Assembly: GCF_005280195.1 (NCBI RefSeq)
Contig: NZ_SZPR01000019.1
Coordinates: 392,584-456,583 of the forward strand
Origin: Streptomyces galbus
GTDB taxonomy: Bacteria; Actinomycetota; Actinomycetes; Streptomycetales; Streptomycetaceae
Reading direction: 5' to 3'
Length of the DNA stretch: 64,000 nt
Within the stretch, counting starts at the first letter, position 1. Every line of letters begins with the position of its first letter. This document shows positions 8,842 to 20,343 of this stretch, one piece after another. A program made the position numbers and the translations under genes. Below the pieces are notes generated by a model. That model did not search any database and was not told the origin of the DNA. It saw only the letters and a list, made by a program, of their open reading frames with translations.

Positions 8842-11417
8842 CCGTGCTGAAGACCTCGATGCGCAACTTCTTCGCGCACAAGGGCCGCATGGCCCTGTCG
8901 GCGGTGGCCGTCCTGCTGTCGGTGGCCTTCGTCTGCGGCACCCTCGTGTTCACCGACACGATGAACACCACCTTCGACAAGCTCTTCGCCGCGACCTCCT
9001 CCGACGTGACGGTCAGCGCCAAGGAGGCCTCCGACACCGGCGAGACGACCTCCGACACCGGCAAGCCGCCGGTCATACCGGCCGCCGCGCTCGGCACGGT
9101 CCGCTCCGCGCAGGGCGTGAAGGCGGCGGAGGGCACCGTCTTCTCCACCTCGGTGACCGTCGTCGACGCCGACAAGGACAGCCTGTCGCCGTCCAGCGGC
9201 GCCCCGACCATCGTCGGGAGCTGGAACGCCAACGACGCCCGCACCATGAAGATCACCTCCGGCGCGGCGCCGCACGGCTCCGGCCAGGTCATGGTCGACG
9301 AGGACACCGCCGACAAGCACCACCTGCGGCTCGGCGACGAGATCGCCGTGATCAGCGCCCTCGGCACGCACACCGCGAAGATCTCCGGCATCGCCGCCTT
9401 CCAGGTCACCAACCCCGGCGCCGCGATCTTCTACCTGGACACGCCGACCGCGCAGCGCACCCTCGTCGGCGCGACGGACGTCTTCACCAACGTCAACGTC
9501 ACCGCCGCGGCCGGGGTGAGCGACGCCCAGCTCAAGAAGAACGTCACCGCCGCGCTCGGCGGCGACTACAAGGTGCAGACCGCCAAGGAGACCGCCGACG
9601 CCAACCAGAAGAGCGTCGGGGACTTCCTGAACGTGATGAAGTACGCGATGCTCGGCTTCGCCGGGATCGCCTTCCTGGTCGGCATCTTCCTGATCATCAA
9701 CACCTTCTCGATGCTGGTCGCCCAGCGCACCCGCGAGATCGGCCTGATGCGGGCCATCGGCTCCTCCCGCAAGCAGGTCAACCGGTCGGTGCTGGTGGAG
9801 GCCCTGCTGCTGGGCGTCGTCGGCTCGGTCCTCGGGGTCGGCGCGGGCGTCGGCATCGCGGTCGGCCTGATGAAGCTCATGGGCCAGATGGGCATGCACC
9901 TGTCCACCGACGACCTGACCGTCGCCTGGAGCACCCCGGTCCTCGGCCTGGTCCTGGGCGTCGTCGTCACCGTCCTGGCCGCCTACCTCCCGGCCCGCCG
10001 CGCCGGCAAGGTCTCCCCGATGGCCGCGCTGCGCGACGCCCACGCCCCCGCCGACGCCCGGGCCGGCCTGGTCCGCGCCGTGATCGGCCTGGTGCTCACC
10101 GGCGCCGGCGGCTACGCCCTCTACGTGGCCGCGAACGCCGACAAGGCCAGCGACGGCTCGCTGTGGCTCGGCCTCGGCGTCGTGGCCTCCCTGATCGGCT
10201 TCGTCGTCATCGGCCCACTCCTCGCGGGCGGCGTCGTCCGGGTCCTGGGCGCGGTGCTGCTGAGGGTCTTCGGCCCCGTCGGCCGCATGGCCGAGCGCAA
10301 CGCCCTGCGCAACCCGCGCCGCACCGGCGCCACCGGCGCCGCACTGATGATCGGCCTGGCGCTCGTGGCCTGCCTGTCGGTGGTCGGCTCCTCCATGGTC
10401 GCCTCCGCGAGCGACCAGCTCGACAAGACCGTCGGCACCGACTTCATCATCCAGTCCGACAGCGGGCAGGTCATCACCCCGCAGGCCGTCCAGGCGATCA
10501 AGAACACCCGCGGCCTGGAGCGGGTCACCGAGTACAAGACGCTCGACGTGAACCTGACCACGCCCGACGGCAAGGTCTCCAAGGACGAGACGATCAACGC
10601 GGCCGACCCGACGTACGCGAAGGACCTGCGTACCAAGACCGTCGCCGGCGACCTGGCCGACGCCTACCGGCCCGACTCGATGTCCGTCTTCGAGGGCTTC
10701 GCGAAGGACCACGGCGTCAAGCTCGGCTCCACCGTCTCGGTCGCCTTCAAGGACGGCAGGACGGCGAAGCTCACGGTCCGCGCGATCACCAGCGACGACG
10801 TCGTGATCGACAAGGGCGCGATGTACGCGTCGATCGCCACCGCCGCCAGGTACGTCCCGGCCGACAGATTGCCGCTGGACCAGCTCGTCTTCGCCACGGC
10901 GAAGGAGGGGCAGCAGGACGCCGCCTACACCTCGCTGAAGTCGGCGCTGCACGACTACCCGCAGTACACCGTGCGCGACCAGACCGACTACAAGCAGGCG
11001 CTGAAGGACCAGATCGGGCAGCTCCTCAACCTGATCTACGGCCTGCTCGCCCTCGCGATCATCGTCGCCGTCCTCGGTGTGGTGAACACCCTCGCCCTGT
11101 CGGTGGTCGAGCGCACCCGGGAGATCGGCCTGATGCGGGCCATCGGCCTCTCCCGCCGCCAGCTCCGCAGGATGATCCGCCTGGAGTCGGTGGTGATCGC
11201 CCTGTTCGGCGCGCTGCTCGGCCTCGGCCTGGGCATGGGCTGGGGCGCCACCGCCCAGCAGCTCCTCGCCCTGGAGGGCCTGCAGGTCCTCGACATCCCC
11301 TGGCCGACGATCATCGGCGTCTTCATCGGCTCCGCCTTCGTGGGCCTGTTCGCCGCGCTGATCCCGGCGTTCCGCGCGGGCCGCATGAACATCCTGAACG
11401 CCATCGCGACCGAGTAA
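8838..11417 (+). CDS. ABC transporter permease with two FtsX domains
   Basis: An 859-residue membrane protein: N-terminal helix (MALSAVAVLLSVAFVCGTLVF), a large extracytoplasmic MacB-like core (about residues 45-265), three helices of the first FtsX domain with the coupling motif LVAQRTREIGLMRAIGSSRKQV, further helices, a second extracellular region, and a second FtsX domain with LSVVERTREIGLMRAIGLSRRQL near the C-terminus. This duplicated FtsX arrangement is the usual actinobacterial form. It starts at the ATG overlapping the ATPase stop. A strong hairpin terminator follows at 11470-11517, so the operon is just two genes. Confidence 0.93.
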   Translation: MTVLKTSMRNFFAHKGRMALSAVAVLLSVAFVCGTLVFTDTMNTTFDKLFAATSSDVTVSAKEASDTGETTSDTGKPPVIPAAALGTVRSAQGVKAAEGTVFSTSVTVVDADKDSLSPSSGAPTIVGSWNANDARTMKITSGAAPHGSGQVMVDEDTADKHHLRLGDEIAVISALGTHTAKISGIAAFQVTNPGAAIFYLDTPTAQRTLVGATDVFTNVNVTAAAGVSDAQLKKNVTAALGGDYKVQTAKETADANQKSVGDFLNVMKYAMLGFAGIAFLVGIFLIINTFSMLVAQRTREIGLMRAIGSSRKQVNRSVLVEALLLGVVGSVLGVGAGVGIAVGLMKLMGQMGMHLSTDDLTVAWSTPVLGLVLGVVVTVLAAYLPARRAGKVSPMAALRDAHAPADARAGLVRAVIGLVLTGAGGYALYVAANADKASDGSLWLGLGVVASLIGFVVIGPLLAGGVVRVLGAVLLRVFGPVGRMAERNALRNPRRTGATGAALMIGLALVACLSVVGSSMVASASDQLDKTVGTDFIIQSDSGQVITPQAVQAIKNTRGLERVTEYKTLDVNLTTPDGKVSKDETINAADPTYAKDLRTKTVAGDLADAYRPDSMSVFEGFAKDHGVKLGSTVSVAFKDGRTAKLTVRAITSDDVVIDKGAMYASIATAARYVPADRLPLDQLVFATAKEGQQDAAYTSLKSALHDYPQYTVRDQTDYKQALKDQIGQLLNLIYGLLALAIIVAVLGVVNTLALSVVERTREIGLMRAIGLSRRQLRRMIRLESVVIALFGALLGLGLGMGWGATAQQLLALEGLQVLDIPWPTIIGVFIGSAFVGLFAALIPAFRAGRMNILNAIATE

Positions 11418-11469
11418 CGCCCGCCGCACCCGCGGCCACGGAGCACGGGGGAGCGGGGGACACGGGGGA

Positions 11470-11526
11470 ACGGGCCCGGTGCCGGGAGTCTTGGGGGACT
11501 CACGGCACCGGGCCCGTCGCCTTTTC
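11470..11526 (+). terminator. Terminator of the ABC exporter operon
   Basis: A 15-bp perfect stem (ACGGGCCCGGTGCCG at 11470-11484 with its inverse at 11503-11517) encloses a second 5-bp stem (GAGTC/GACTC, 11486-11501) and is followed by CGCCTTTTCCC. It lies 50 bases after the permease stop and before mfd. Confidence 0.88.
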
Positions 11527-11648
11527 CCCACCGCCCGGAGGGATCCGGCACCGGCCCGCCCACCGTCGTACGCTGGACACCCAGACCCCCGGCCCGTGAC
11601 ACGCGTCGGGCCCGTCGTGTTGCCCACCCCCCTGGAGAAAGCCCCTCC

Positions 11649-15182
<3,534 letters not shown>

Positions 15183-15203
15183 CGTCCTCGGCGCACACCT
15201 GAG

Positions 15204-15250
15204 GGGGCCCGGCAGGGGGCGGTCGGCTGGACGCCGCCCTGCCCGGCCCC
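15204..15250. terminator. Imperfect GC hairpin between mfd and the convergent small gene
   Basis: GGGCCCGGCAGGG (15205-15217) pairs with the complementary tract at 15236-15249 with one mismatch and a small bulge. It is placed 22 bases after the mfd stop and 43 bases from the end of the oppositely oriented gene, so it could serve both directions. There is no T-run. Confidence 0.6.
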
Positions 15251-15292
15251 GGGGTCCCGCGTGGACCGGGAGAGTGCCTGGGCCCTCGGGGC

Positions 15293-15478
15293 CTACGGCT
15301 GTTCGGGCCGGTCGCGGTCCATGCCGAGCGCGCCCTCCGCCTTGTGCTGCGCGTCGTCGACCTGGCTCTCGTACTTGCCGCCCGTCCTCTCGTTCACCTT
15401 CTTCTCGGCGGCGTCGGACAGGGACCCCGCCTTGTCCTGCGCCTGGCGGTTGCTCTTGAACCTGTCGAAGATGCCCAT
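15293..15478 (-). CDS. Small MT0933/Rv0909-like antitoxin-family protein
   Basis: A 61-residue hydrophilic protein (MGIFDRFKS...NERTGGKYESQVDDAQHKAEGALG), matching the short actinobacterial family annotated as antitoxin (MT0933_antitox) after Mycobacterium Rv0909. The ATG at 15478 has AAGGAG eight bases upstream. No toxin gene is adjacent on either side, so an actual antitoxin role is doubtful here; in streptomycetes the family is often solitary and may be a general stress or DNA-associated protein. The start is well supported; the function is not. Confidence 0.75.
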   Translation of the reverse strand: MGIFDRFKSNRQAQDKAGSLSDAAEKKVNERTGGKYESQVDDAQHKAEGALGMDRDRPEQP

Positions 15479-15688
15479 CCAGAGCTCCTTCCGGGGGGTG
15501 ACTCCACACTCGACCATATGCACGGCTTGCCGGACATGACCACTTGTGGGCGGATGTGGTCCAGACCTCCCGCCGGCCCCCGCGCCCGCGCTCGCTACGG
15601 TGTACGGGCCGTCACCCGGGGAATCCGCCCTGTGGCGGGCGGGCCGTAGGGCCGGGCAGGCGGTAACAGGCGGGAAGGGGAGGGGCGC

Positions 15689-16417
15689 GTGAAGCGTCTG
15701 AGGGGTGGGGCGGCGATCGCCGCGGTGCTGCTGTGCACGCTCACGGGCTGCAAGGACGACCTCGCCGGGAGCGGCACCACGGGCGGCCCCGGCGGCACCC
15801 CGGCCGCGACCGGCGGTGCGGCGCTGGCGGCGGCCGAGGCCCTGCCGGTGAAGGGCAGGGCGCCCAAGACCGGTTACACGCGCGAGAAGTTCGGCACCGC
15901 CTGGGCGGACACCGACTCCAACGACTGCGACACCCGCGACGACATACTGAAGCGGGACCTGGAGGAGGTCCGGTTCACCGGCGGCAAGTGCAAGGTGTCG
16001 TACGGCGTACTGGAGTCGGACCCCTACTCGGGCAAGTCCGTCACCTACCGGCGCGGCCGCAGCCAGGTCGACATCGACCACGTCGTCGCCCTCTCCGACG
16101 CCTGGCAGAAGGGCGCCAAGTACTGGGGCGCGAGCAAGCGCATCGCCCTCGCCAACGACCCCCTGAACCTGGTCGCCGTCGACGCGAGCACCAACCGCTC
16201 CAAGGGCGACGGCGACACGGCGACCTGGCTCCCGCCGAACAAGGCGTACCGCTGCACCTACGTCGCCGCGCAGGTCGCGGTGAAGAGGAAGTACGGCCTG
16301 TGGGTCACGGGCGCGGAGAAGTCCGCGATGAAGAAGGTCCTCGCCACCTGCCCCGCCCAGAAACTCCCCACCGGCGGCAACCCGACGAACGCTCCGGAAC
16401 GCTTCCGGGCGGGCTGA
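15689..16417 (+). CDS. Secreted lipoprotein with DUF1524-type HNH endonuclease domain
   Basis: 242 residues. A lipoprotein signal peptide ends at LTGC (Cys21), so the protein should be anchored outside the membrane. After a Gly/Ala/Thr linker comes an HNH fold of the DUF1524/GmrSD-C type: SQVDIDHVVALSDAWQKGA with the catalytic-type histidine at 131, then ANDPLNLVAVDASTNRSKGDGD, where the NxxK/N pattern completes the metal site. Such exported nucleases may degrade extracellular DNA for nutrition or during competition or lysis. The GTG at 15689 has GGGAGGGG immediately upstream. It seems monocistronic. Nuclease activity is inferred from the motif. Confidence 0.85.
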   Translation: MKRLRGGAAIAAVLLCTLTGCKDDLAGSGTTGGPGGTPAATGGAALAAAEALPVKGRAPKTGYTREKFGTAWADTDSNDCDTRDDILKRDLEEVRFTGGKCKVSYGVLESDPYSGKSVTYRRGRSQVDIDHVVALSDAWQKGAKYWGASKRIALANDPLNLVAVDASTNRSKGDGDTATWLPPNKAYRCTYVAAQVAVKRKYGLWVTGAEKSAMKKVLATCPAQKLPTGGNPTNAPERFRAG

Positions 16418-16483
16418 GCGGGCCGGACGGGCTCAGTGGGCCGGTGACCGTGTGCTGCCGCGCCGGTCGTGGGGTCGTGCGGG

Positions 16484-17287
16484 TCAGCCCAGCTCGTCCA
16501 GGTCGAGGATCTTGCCGCTCGGCTTCTGCGCCGGGACGGGCTTCTCGTAGTCGCTGAAGGCGAGCGTGCCGGGGTCGCCCGCCGACGCGCTGTCGATGCG
16601 CAGCAGGTACGGCTCACCCTGGGTCGCGACGTACACCGTGTACCGGTCCTTGCCGTCCTGCTCGGTGAGCACGATCGCGGGCGTGCCGTCGACCGTGGTC
16701 GTCCTGCCGCGCGTCGCCGCCGAGGAACCCTCGTCCGCGCCGCCGAGCACGGTGTCCAGGTCGCAGAAGCCGGAGATGTCCATGGCGTCCTTGCCGGTGG
16801 CGGACGTCTTGGTCCACTTCCCGGCGAGCATGGTCACCACGGCGTCCGCGGTGTCCTTCGACTCGCCCTTGCTCTGCGCACGCAGGAACGCCTCGTCGTA
16901 CTTCATGTAGATGGTGTCGCCGGTCTTGATCAGGTCGGCCCTGCCCTGGCCGTTCATGCTCAGCGAACCGGCGCACTCGCCCTTCTTGTCGAGGGCGACG
17001 TCCAGGGTGATCGTGCCATCGCTCTCGTCGTCGGGGACGTCACCCTTCAGCCGCAGCGACGAGGCGCCCGTGGTGGCGGTCAGGGCCCGGTCGGCGATCT
17101 GGCCGCCGGTCAGCCCGGCGAAGGGCTCCTTTTCCTTCTTCTCCTTCTCCTTGGCCGCCGGCGAGGCGTTCGTGCCGGCGGTGCGGGAGGCGCCGTCGGA
17201 CGAGTCCGACGACCCCGACCGGCAGCCGGTGAGGACGGTGGCCGTCGCGGCGGCGATGCAGAGGGCGGCGAGTGTGGTGCGGCGCAT
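16484..17287 (-). CDS. Lipoprotein of unknown function, possibly LppX/LprG-like
   Basis: 267 residues with a lipoprotein signal ending in VLTGC (Cys22), a Ser/Asp and Lys/Glu-rich spacer (KEKEKKEKEP), then a beta-rich domain with strands such as SSLRLKGDVPD, GTITLDVALDKKGECAGSL, DTIYMKYDEAFL and PYLLRIDS. The pattern resembles the LppX/LprAFG and LolA-like lipid-carrier fold common in streptomycete lipoproteins, but I cannot confirm the family. Two cysteines (GECAG and GFCDL) could form a disulphide. It starts at ATG 17287 and diverges from the methyltransferase gene across a 212-base region containing a clear inverted repeat. Confidence 0.7.
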   Translation of the reverse strand: MRRTTLAALCIAAATATVLTGCRSGSSDSSDGASRTAGTNASPAAKEKEKKEKEPFAGLTGGQIADRALTATTGASSLRLKGDVPDDESDGTITLDVALDKKGECAGSLSMNGQGRADLIKTGDTIYMKYDEAFLRAQSKGESKDTADAVVTMLAGKWTKTSATGKDAMDISGFCDLDTVLGGADEGSSAATRGRTTTVDGTPAIVLTEQDGKDRYTVYVATQGEPYLLRIDSASAGDPGTLAFSDYEKPVPAQKPSGKILDLDELG

Positions 17288-17383
17288 GGCGATTCCTTGG
17301 CGTGTTCGACGTGGTGGGCGAGACGTGCCCCGGACGTCCCCTGTGCGCCCGGGGCACCGTTCGCGGGGTCAATGACACCATGC

Positions 17384-17422
17384 GCTGTGAACCGAGTCAA
17401 CACAGTTCACAGCTTCGACTCG
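17384..17422. promoter_or_regulatory. Nested inverted repeats, candidate operator in a divergent promoter region
   Basis: GCTGTGAAC (17384-17392) and GTTCACAGC (17405-17413) form a perfect 9+9 inverted repeat with a 12-base spacer, two helical turns apart. A second, overlapping pair is CGAGTC (17393-17398) with GACTCG (17417-17422). They sit between the divergent lipoprotein and methyltransferase starts, about 95 bases from each. A dimeric repressor or activator could control either gene; the HTH of the methyltransferase itself is one candidate. Confidence 0.55.
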
Positions 17423-17499
17423 ATACACGCCGTGAAGGGGTCGGTGTCACGTGCGTCGGTATGCTCGGCGGTCACAGGGCGACGAGGGGAGCCGGACGG

Positions 17500-19524
17500 G
17501 TGCAGGACAACGCGACAGAGGTGACCGCGGCCGGGATCGCACGGCTCGCGGGCGTCGGCCGTGCCGCCGTCAGCAACTGGCGCCGCCGGCACACCGACTT
17601 CCCCAAGCCCGTGGGCGGCAGCGAGACCAGCCCCTCCTTCGCCCTCGCCGAGGTCGAGGACTGGCTGCGCCGCCAGGGCAAGCTCGCCGAGGTCCCCTTG
17701 CGTGAACGCGTCTGGCAGCAGCTCGCCGGCCACCCCGAGGGCCCGGTCACCGGCCTCATCCACGCCGGCTGCGTCCTGCTGCTCGTCCACGCCCGCCCGA
17801 CGGTCTGGCTGGAGGTGAGCTCCGGCGGGGACGAACGCCTCGCCGCCCTGCTGCCCGAGGCGCTCCAGCAGGTGCTCCCCGCAGGGCCCGCCGTCCGACC
17901 GGCCCTGCGGCCCCCCACCGGCCCCCGCCTGCTGCCCTCGGTCCCGCTGCTGCGCGGCGTGGGCGACCTGGCCGCCGAACTCGGCGCGCGCCGGGCCTTC
18001 GAGTTCCTGGTCGGCCGCCACCTGGACGCCAACCCGCGCCAGTACACGCTGACCCCCGCCGAACTCGCCCGCCTGATGGCCGACCTCGCCGGCCCCGCCC
18101 GCACCGTCCTCGACCCCGCCTGCGGCACCGGCGCCCTGCTGCGGGCCGTCGACCCGTGCCCCGGCCAGGAGCTGTACGCCCAGGACAGCGCGCCCGACCT
18201 CGCCGCGCTCACCGCCCTGCGCCTCGCGCTCGGCACCCGCGCCACCGTGCACGCGGCCGTCGGCGACACCCTGCGCGCCGACGCCCACCCGGACCTGCGG
18301 GCCGACGCGGTGCTGTGCCACCCGCCGTTCAACGAGCGCAACTGGGGCCACGACGAACTCGCCTACGACGCCCGCTGGGAGTACGGCTTCCCGGCCCGCA
18401 CCGAGTCGGAGCTGGCCTGGGTGCAGCACGCGCTGGCCCGGCTGCGCGCGGGCGGCACCGCCGTGCTGCTGATGCCGCCCGCCTCCGCCTCCCGCCGTTC
18501 CGGCCGCCGCATCCGCGCCGACCTGCTGCGCCGGGGGGCGCTGCGCGCGGTCGTCGCGCTGCCGACCGGCGCGGCACCGCCGTACAACCTGCCGCTGCAC
18601 CTGTGGGTGCTGCGCCGGCCCGAACAGGTGCCCGCGCAGCCGCGGGTGCTGCTGGTGGACGCGGGACGGTTCACCGGCGAGGGGCGCGCCGGCCCCGACT
18701 GGGACGCCGTGCGCGGCGCCGTCCTCGACGCCTGGCGGACCACCGACCGCACGGGCGACCTGGACGAACGGCCGGGCCTGGCCCGGACCGTGCCGGTCAT
18801 CGACCTGCTCGACGACGACGTCGACCTCGCCCCGGCCCGGCACCTGCCGCCGCCCCCCGTGGCCGACGGAGCGGCGGCCCTGACCGCCGTGCGCGAGCGG
18901 CTGGGGGAGACGCTGCGGCTGACGGCCGACCTCACCCCGCCGCCCGCCGACACGGGGCGGCCCGCGCACTGGCCGCTCACCACCGTCGGTGAACTCGCGC
19001 GCGGCGGAGCCCTGACGATGAGCACCGGCGGCAGCGGCGGCCACGCGCGCGTACCCGTCCTCACCGACCACGACGTGCTCGCCGGGACCGCCCCCTCCGG
19101 CACGCTCCCCGAGAGCGACGGGGAGGCGGTGCTCACCCGGCCCGGCGACGTCGTCGTCCCGGTGCTCGGCGGCGGCGCGGTGGCGCGCGTCATCGACGAG
19201 TCGACCGCGGGCGCCGCCCTCGGGCGCAACCTCGTGCTGCTGCGCCCCGACCCGGCAGCGCTCGACTCCTGGTTCCTCGCCGGGTTCCTGCGCGGCACCG
19301 CCAACCACCGCCAGGCCAGCAGCTACGCCTCCACGGCGACCCGGCTGGACGTGCGGCGGCTGCAGCTCCCCCGGCTTCCGCTGGACGAACAGCGGCGCTA
19401 CGGCGCCCGGTTCAGCGCGCTGGACGAGTTCGAGCGCGCGCTGCGACATGCGGGCCGGCTCGGGGACCAGTTGGTGCGCGGCATGTACGACGGTCTCACG
19501 GACGGCTCGGTCGCCCCGGACTGA
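17500..19524 (+). CDS. HTH - N6-adenine-type methyltransferase - type I specificity fusion
   Basis: 674 residues in three parts. Residues 9-40 (AAGIARLAGVGRAAVSNWRR) form a MerR/AlpA-like helix-turn-helix. From about 150 to 400 is an HsdM-like methylase with SAM motif I LDPACGTGALL (near 206). The catalytic motif reads CHPPFNERNWG, with His274 where the family normally has Asn or Asp of (N/D)PP(Y/F). From about 487 to the end is a type I specificity-like region (RPGDVVVPVLGGG; LFLPLDEQRRYG-like end). No hsdR, hsdS or nuclease gene is beside it, so it is solitary. The start is GTG 17500 with GAGGGGA nine bases upstream; ATG 17461 is the alternative. It could be a genuine orphan methyltransferase or a DNA-binding regulator that lost catalysis. 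Confidence 0.8.
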   Translation: MQDNATEVTAAGIARLAGVGRAAVSNWRRRHTDFPKPVGGSETSPSFALAEVEDWLRRQGKLAEVPLRERVWQQLAGHPEGPVTGLIHAGCVLLLVHARPTVWLEVSSGGDERLAALLPEALQQVLPAGPAVRPALRPPTGPRLLPSVPLLRGVGDLAAELGARRAFEFLVGRHLDANPRQYTLTPAELARLMADLAGPARTVLDPACGTGALLRAVDPCPGQELYAQDSAPDLAALTALRLALGTRATVHAAVGDTLRADAHPDLRADAVLCHPPFNERNWGHDELAYDARWEYGFPARTESELAWVQHALARLRAGGTAVLLMPPASASRRSGRRIRADLLRRGALRAVVALPTGAAPPYNLPLHLWVLRRPEQVPAQPRVLLVDAGRFTGEGRAGPDWDAVRGAVLDAWRTTDRTGDLDERPGLARTVPVIDLLDDDVDLAPARHLPPPPVADGAAALTAVRERLGETLRLTADLTPPPADTGRPAHWPLTTVGELARGGALTMSTGGSGGHARVPVLTDHDVLAGTAPSGTLPESDGEAVLTRPGDVVVPVLGGGAVARVIDESTAGAALGRNLVLLRPDPAALDSWFLAGFLRGTANHRQASSYASTATRLDVRRLQLPRLPLDEQRRYGARFSALDEFERALRHAGRLGDQLVRGMYDGLTDGSVAPD

Positions 19525-19677
19525 GCCCGGACCGGGCCTCCCGCGCGCCCGTCCCCGCCTCACCGGAAGTGATCAGTGCGGCAACGGTTCGGTACATCCC
19601 GGGACCCGTTGTCCGTGTCGGCCTATACGCTCAAGGCCTCACGTCGACGTCCAGCCACCACCGGTTCAGGAGCAGCC

Positions 19678-20343
19678 ATGTACGGCCACGGCGCGGTGCC
19701 GCCCTCACGCAGCGCGGGAACCGTCATCACCCTGCGCGTGCTGTTCGCCGCCGCCGGCTTCCTGTCGTGCGGCCTGCTCGCGTGCATGCCGCTGTTCCGC
19801 GTCGCCGCGCTGCGCGGCCGGTGGTACGACTGGACGGCCGCCTGGGTGAGCCTGCCGCTGTCCATCGGCGCGCTGGCGGTGGTCGGTTCGGTCCCCGAGA
19901 CGGACGTGCGCAGCGACATCGCGCTCGCGACCGCGCTGATCCTGGGCGCCGCGGCGGCGGCCTACTTCGTGATGGTCGACGTCCAGCTGGAGCGCAACCG
20001 GCAGCGGTTCGGCCCCGGGCCGCAGGGACCCGGCCCCGCCGCCCCCACGGTCTTCGGCTACGCCCGGCCCGCGCCGCCGGTCCCGCCGTACGCGACCACG
20101 CACGTGCCGCAGCAGCCGCCCGTCACGCCGGTGCCCGGGCCGCACACGCCGATACCCCAGCCGCACACGCCGATACCCCAGCCGCCGCCCGCCCACAGCT
20201 CCACGGCCCCGGGTCCCGTCCCGCCGCCGCAGCGCCCCGCGCCCGCCCGCATCGACCAGGTGCGCGCGGAGCTGGACGAGCTCAGCGACTTCCTGCGCAA
20301 GCAGGAGGGCCGGCCCGGCGGTGACCACGAGGGCGGCCGGTGA
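19678..20343 (+). CDS. Two- to three-helix membrane protein with proline-rich tail
   Basis: 221 residues of no named family. There are about three hydrophobic segments (VITLRVLFAAAGFLSCGLLAC; WVSLPLSIGALAVVG; IALATALILGAAAAAYFVMV), then a cytoplasmic Pro-rich tail with PHTPIPQ twice, and a short amphipathic helix (IDQVRAELDELSDFLRKQ) at the C-terminus. The ATG at 19678 has CAGGAG upstream. Its TGA overlaps the kinase GTG (GTGA), so the two are co-translated; it may be a membrane partner or substrate of the kinase, the TP dipeptides in the tail being plausible phosphorylation sites. That link is inference. Confidence 0.7.
   Translation: MYGHGAVPPSRSAGTVITLRVLFAAAGFLSCGLLACMPLFRVAALRGRWYDWTAAWVSLPLSIGALAVVGSVPETDVRSDIALATALILGAAAAAYFVMVDVQLERNRQRFGPGPQGPGPAAPTVFGYARPAPPVPPYATTHVPQQPPVTPVPGPHTPIPQPHTPIPQPPPAHSSTAPGPVPPPQRPAPARIDQVRAELDELSDFLRKQEGRPGGDHEGGR
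20140..20181 (+). repeat. 21-bp perfect tandem duplication inside the membrane protein gene
   Basis: Two identical 21-base units (20140-20160 and 20161-20181, beginning CCGCACACGCC) encode the doubled heptapeptide PHTPIPQ. Identity at the base level, including the rare ATA codon, points to a recent duplication rather than selection on protein alone. Confidence 0.9.

Noticed and set aside
15293-15478. A toxin-antitoxin pair with the MT0933-like protein
   Set aside because: Neither neighbour (mfd, HNH lipoprotein) is a plausible intracellular toxin, and the HNH protein has its own promoter region and is exported.
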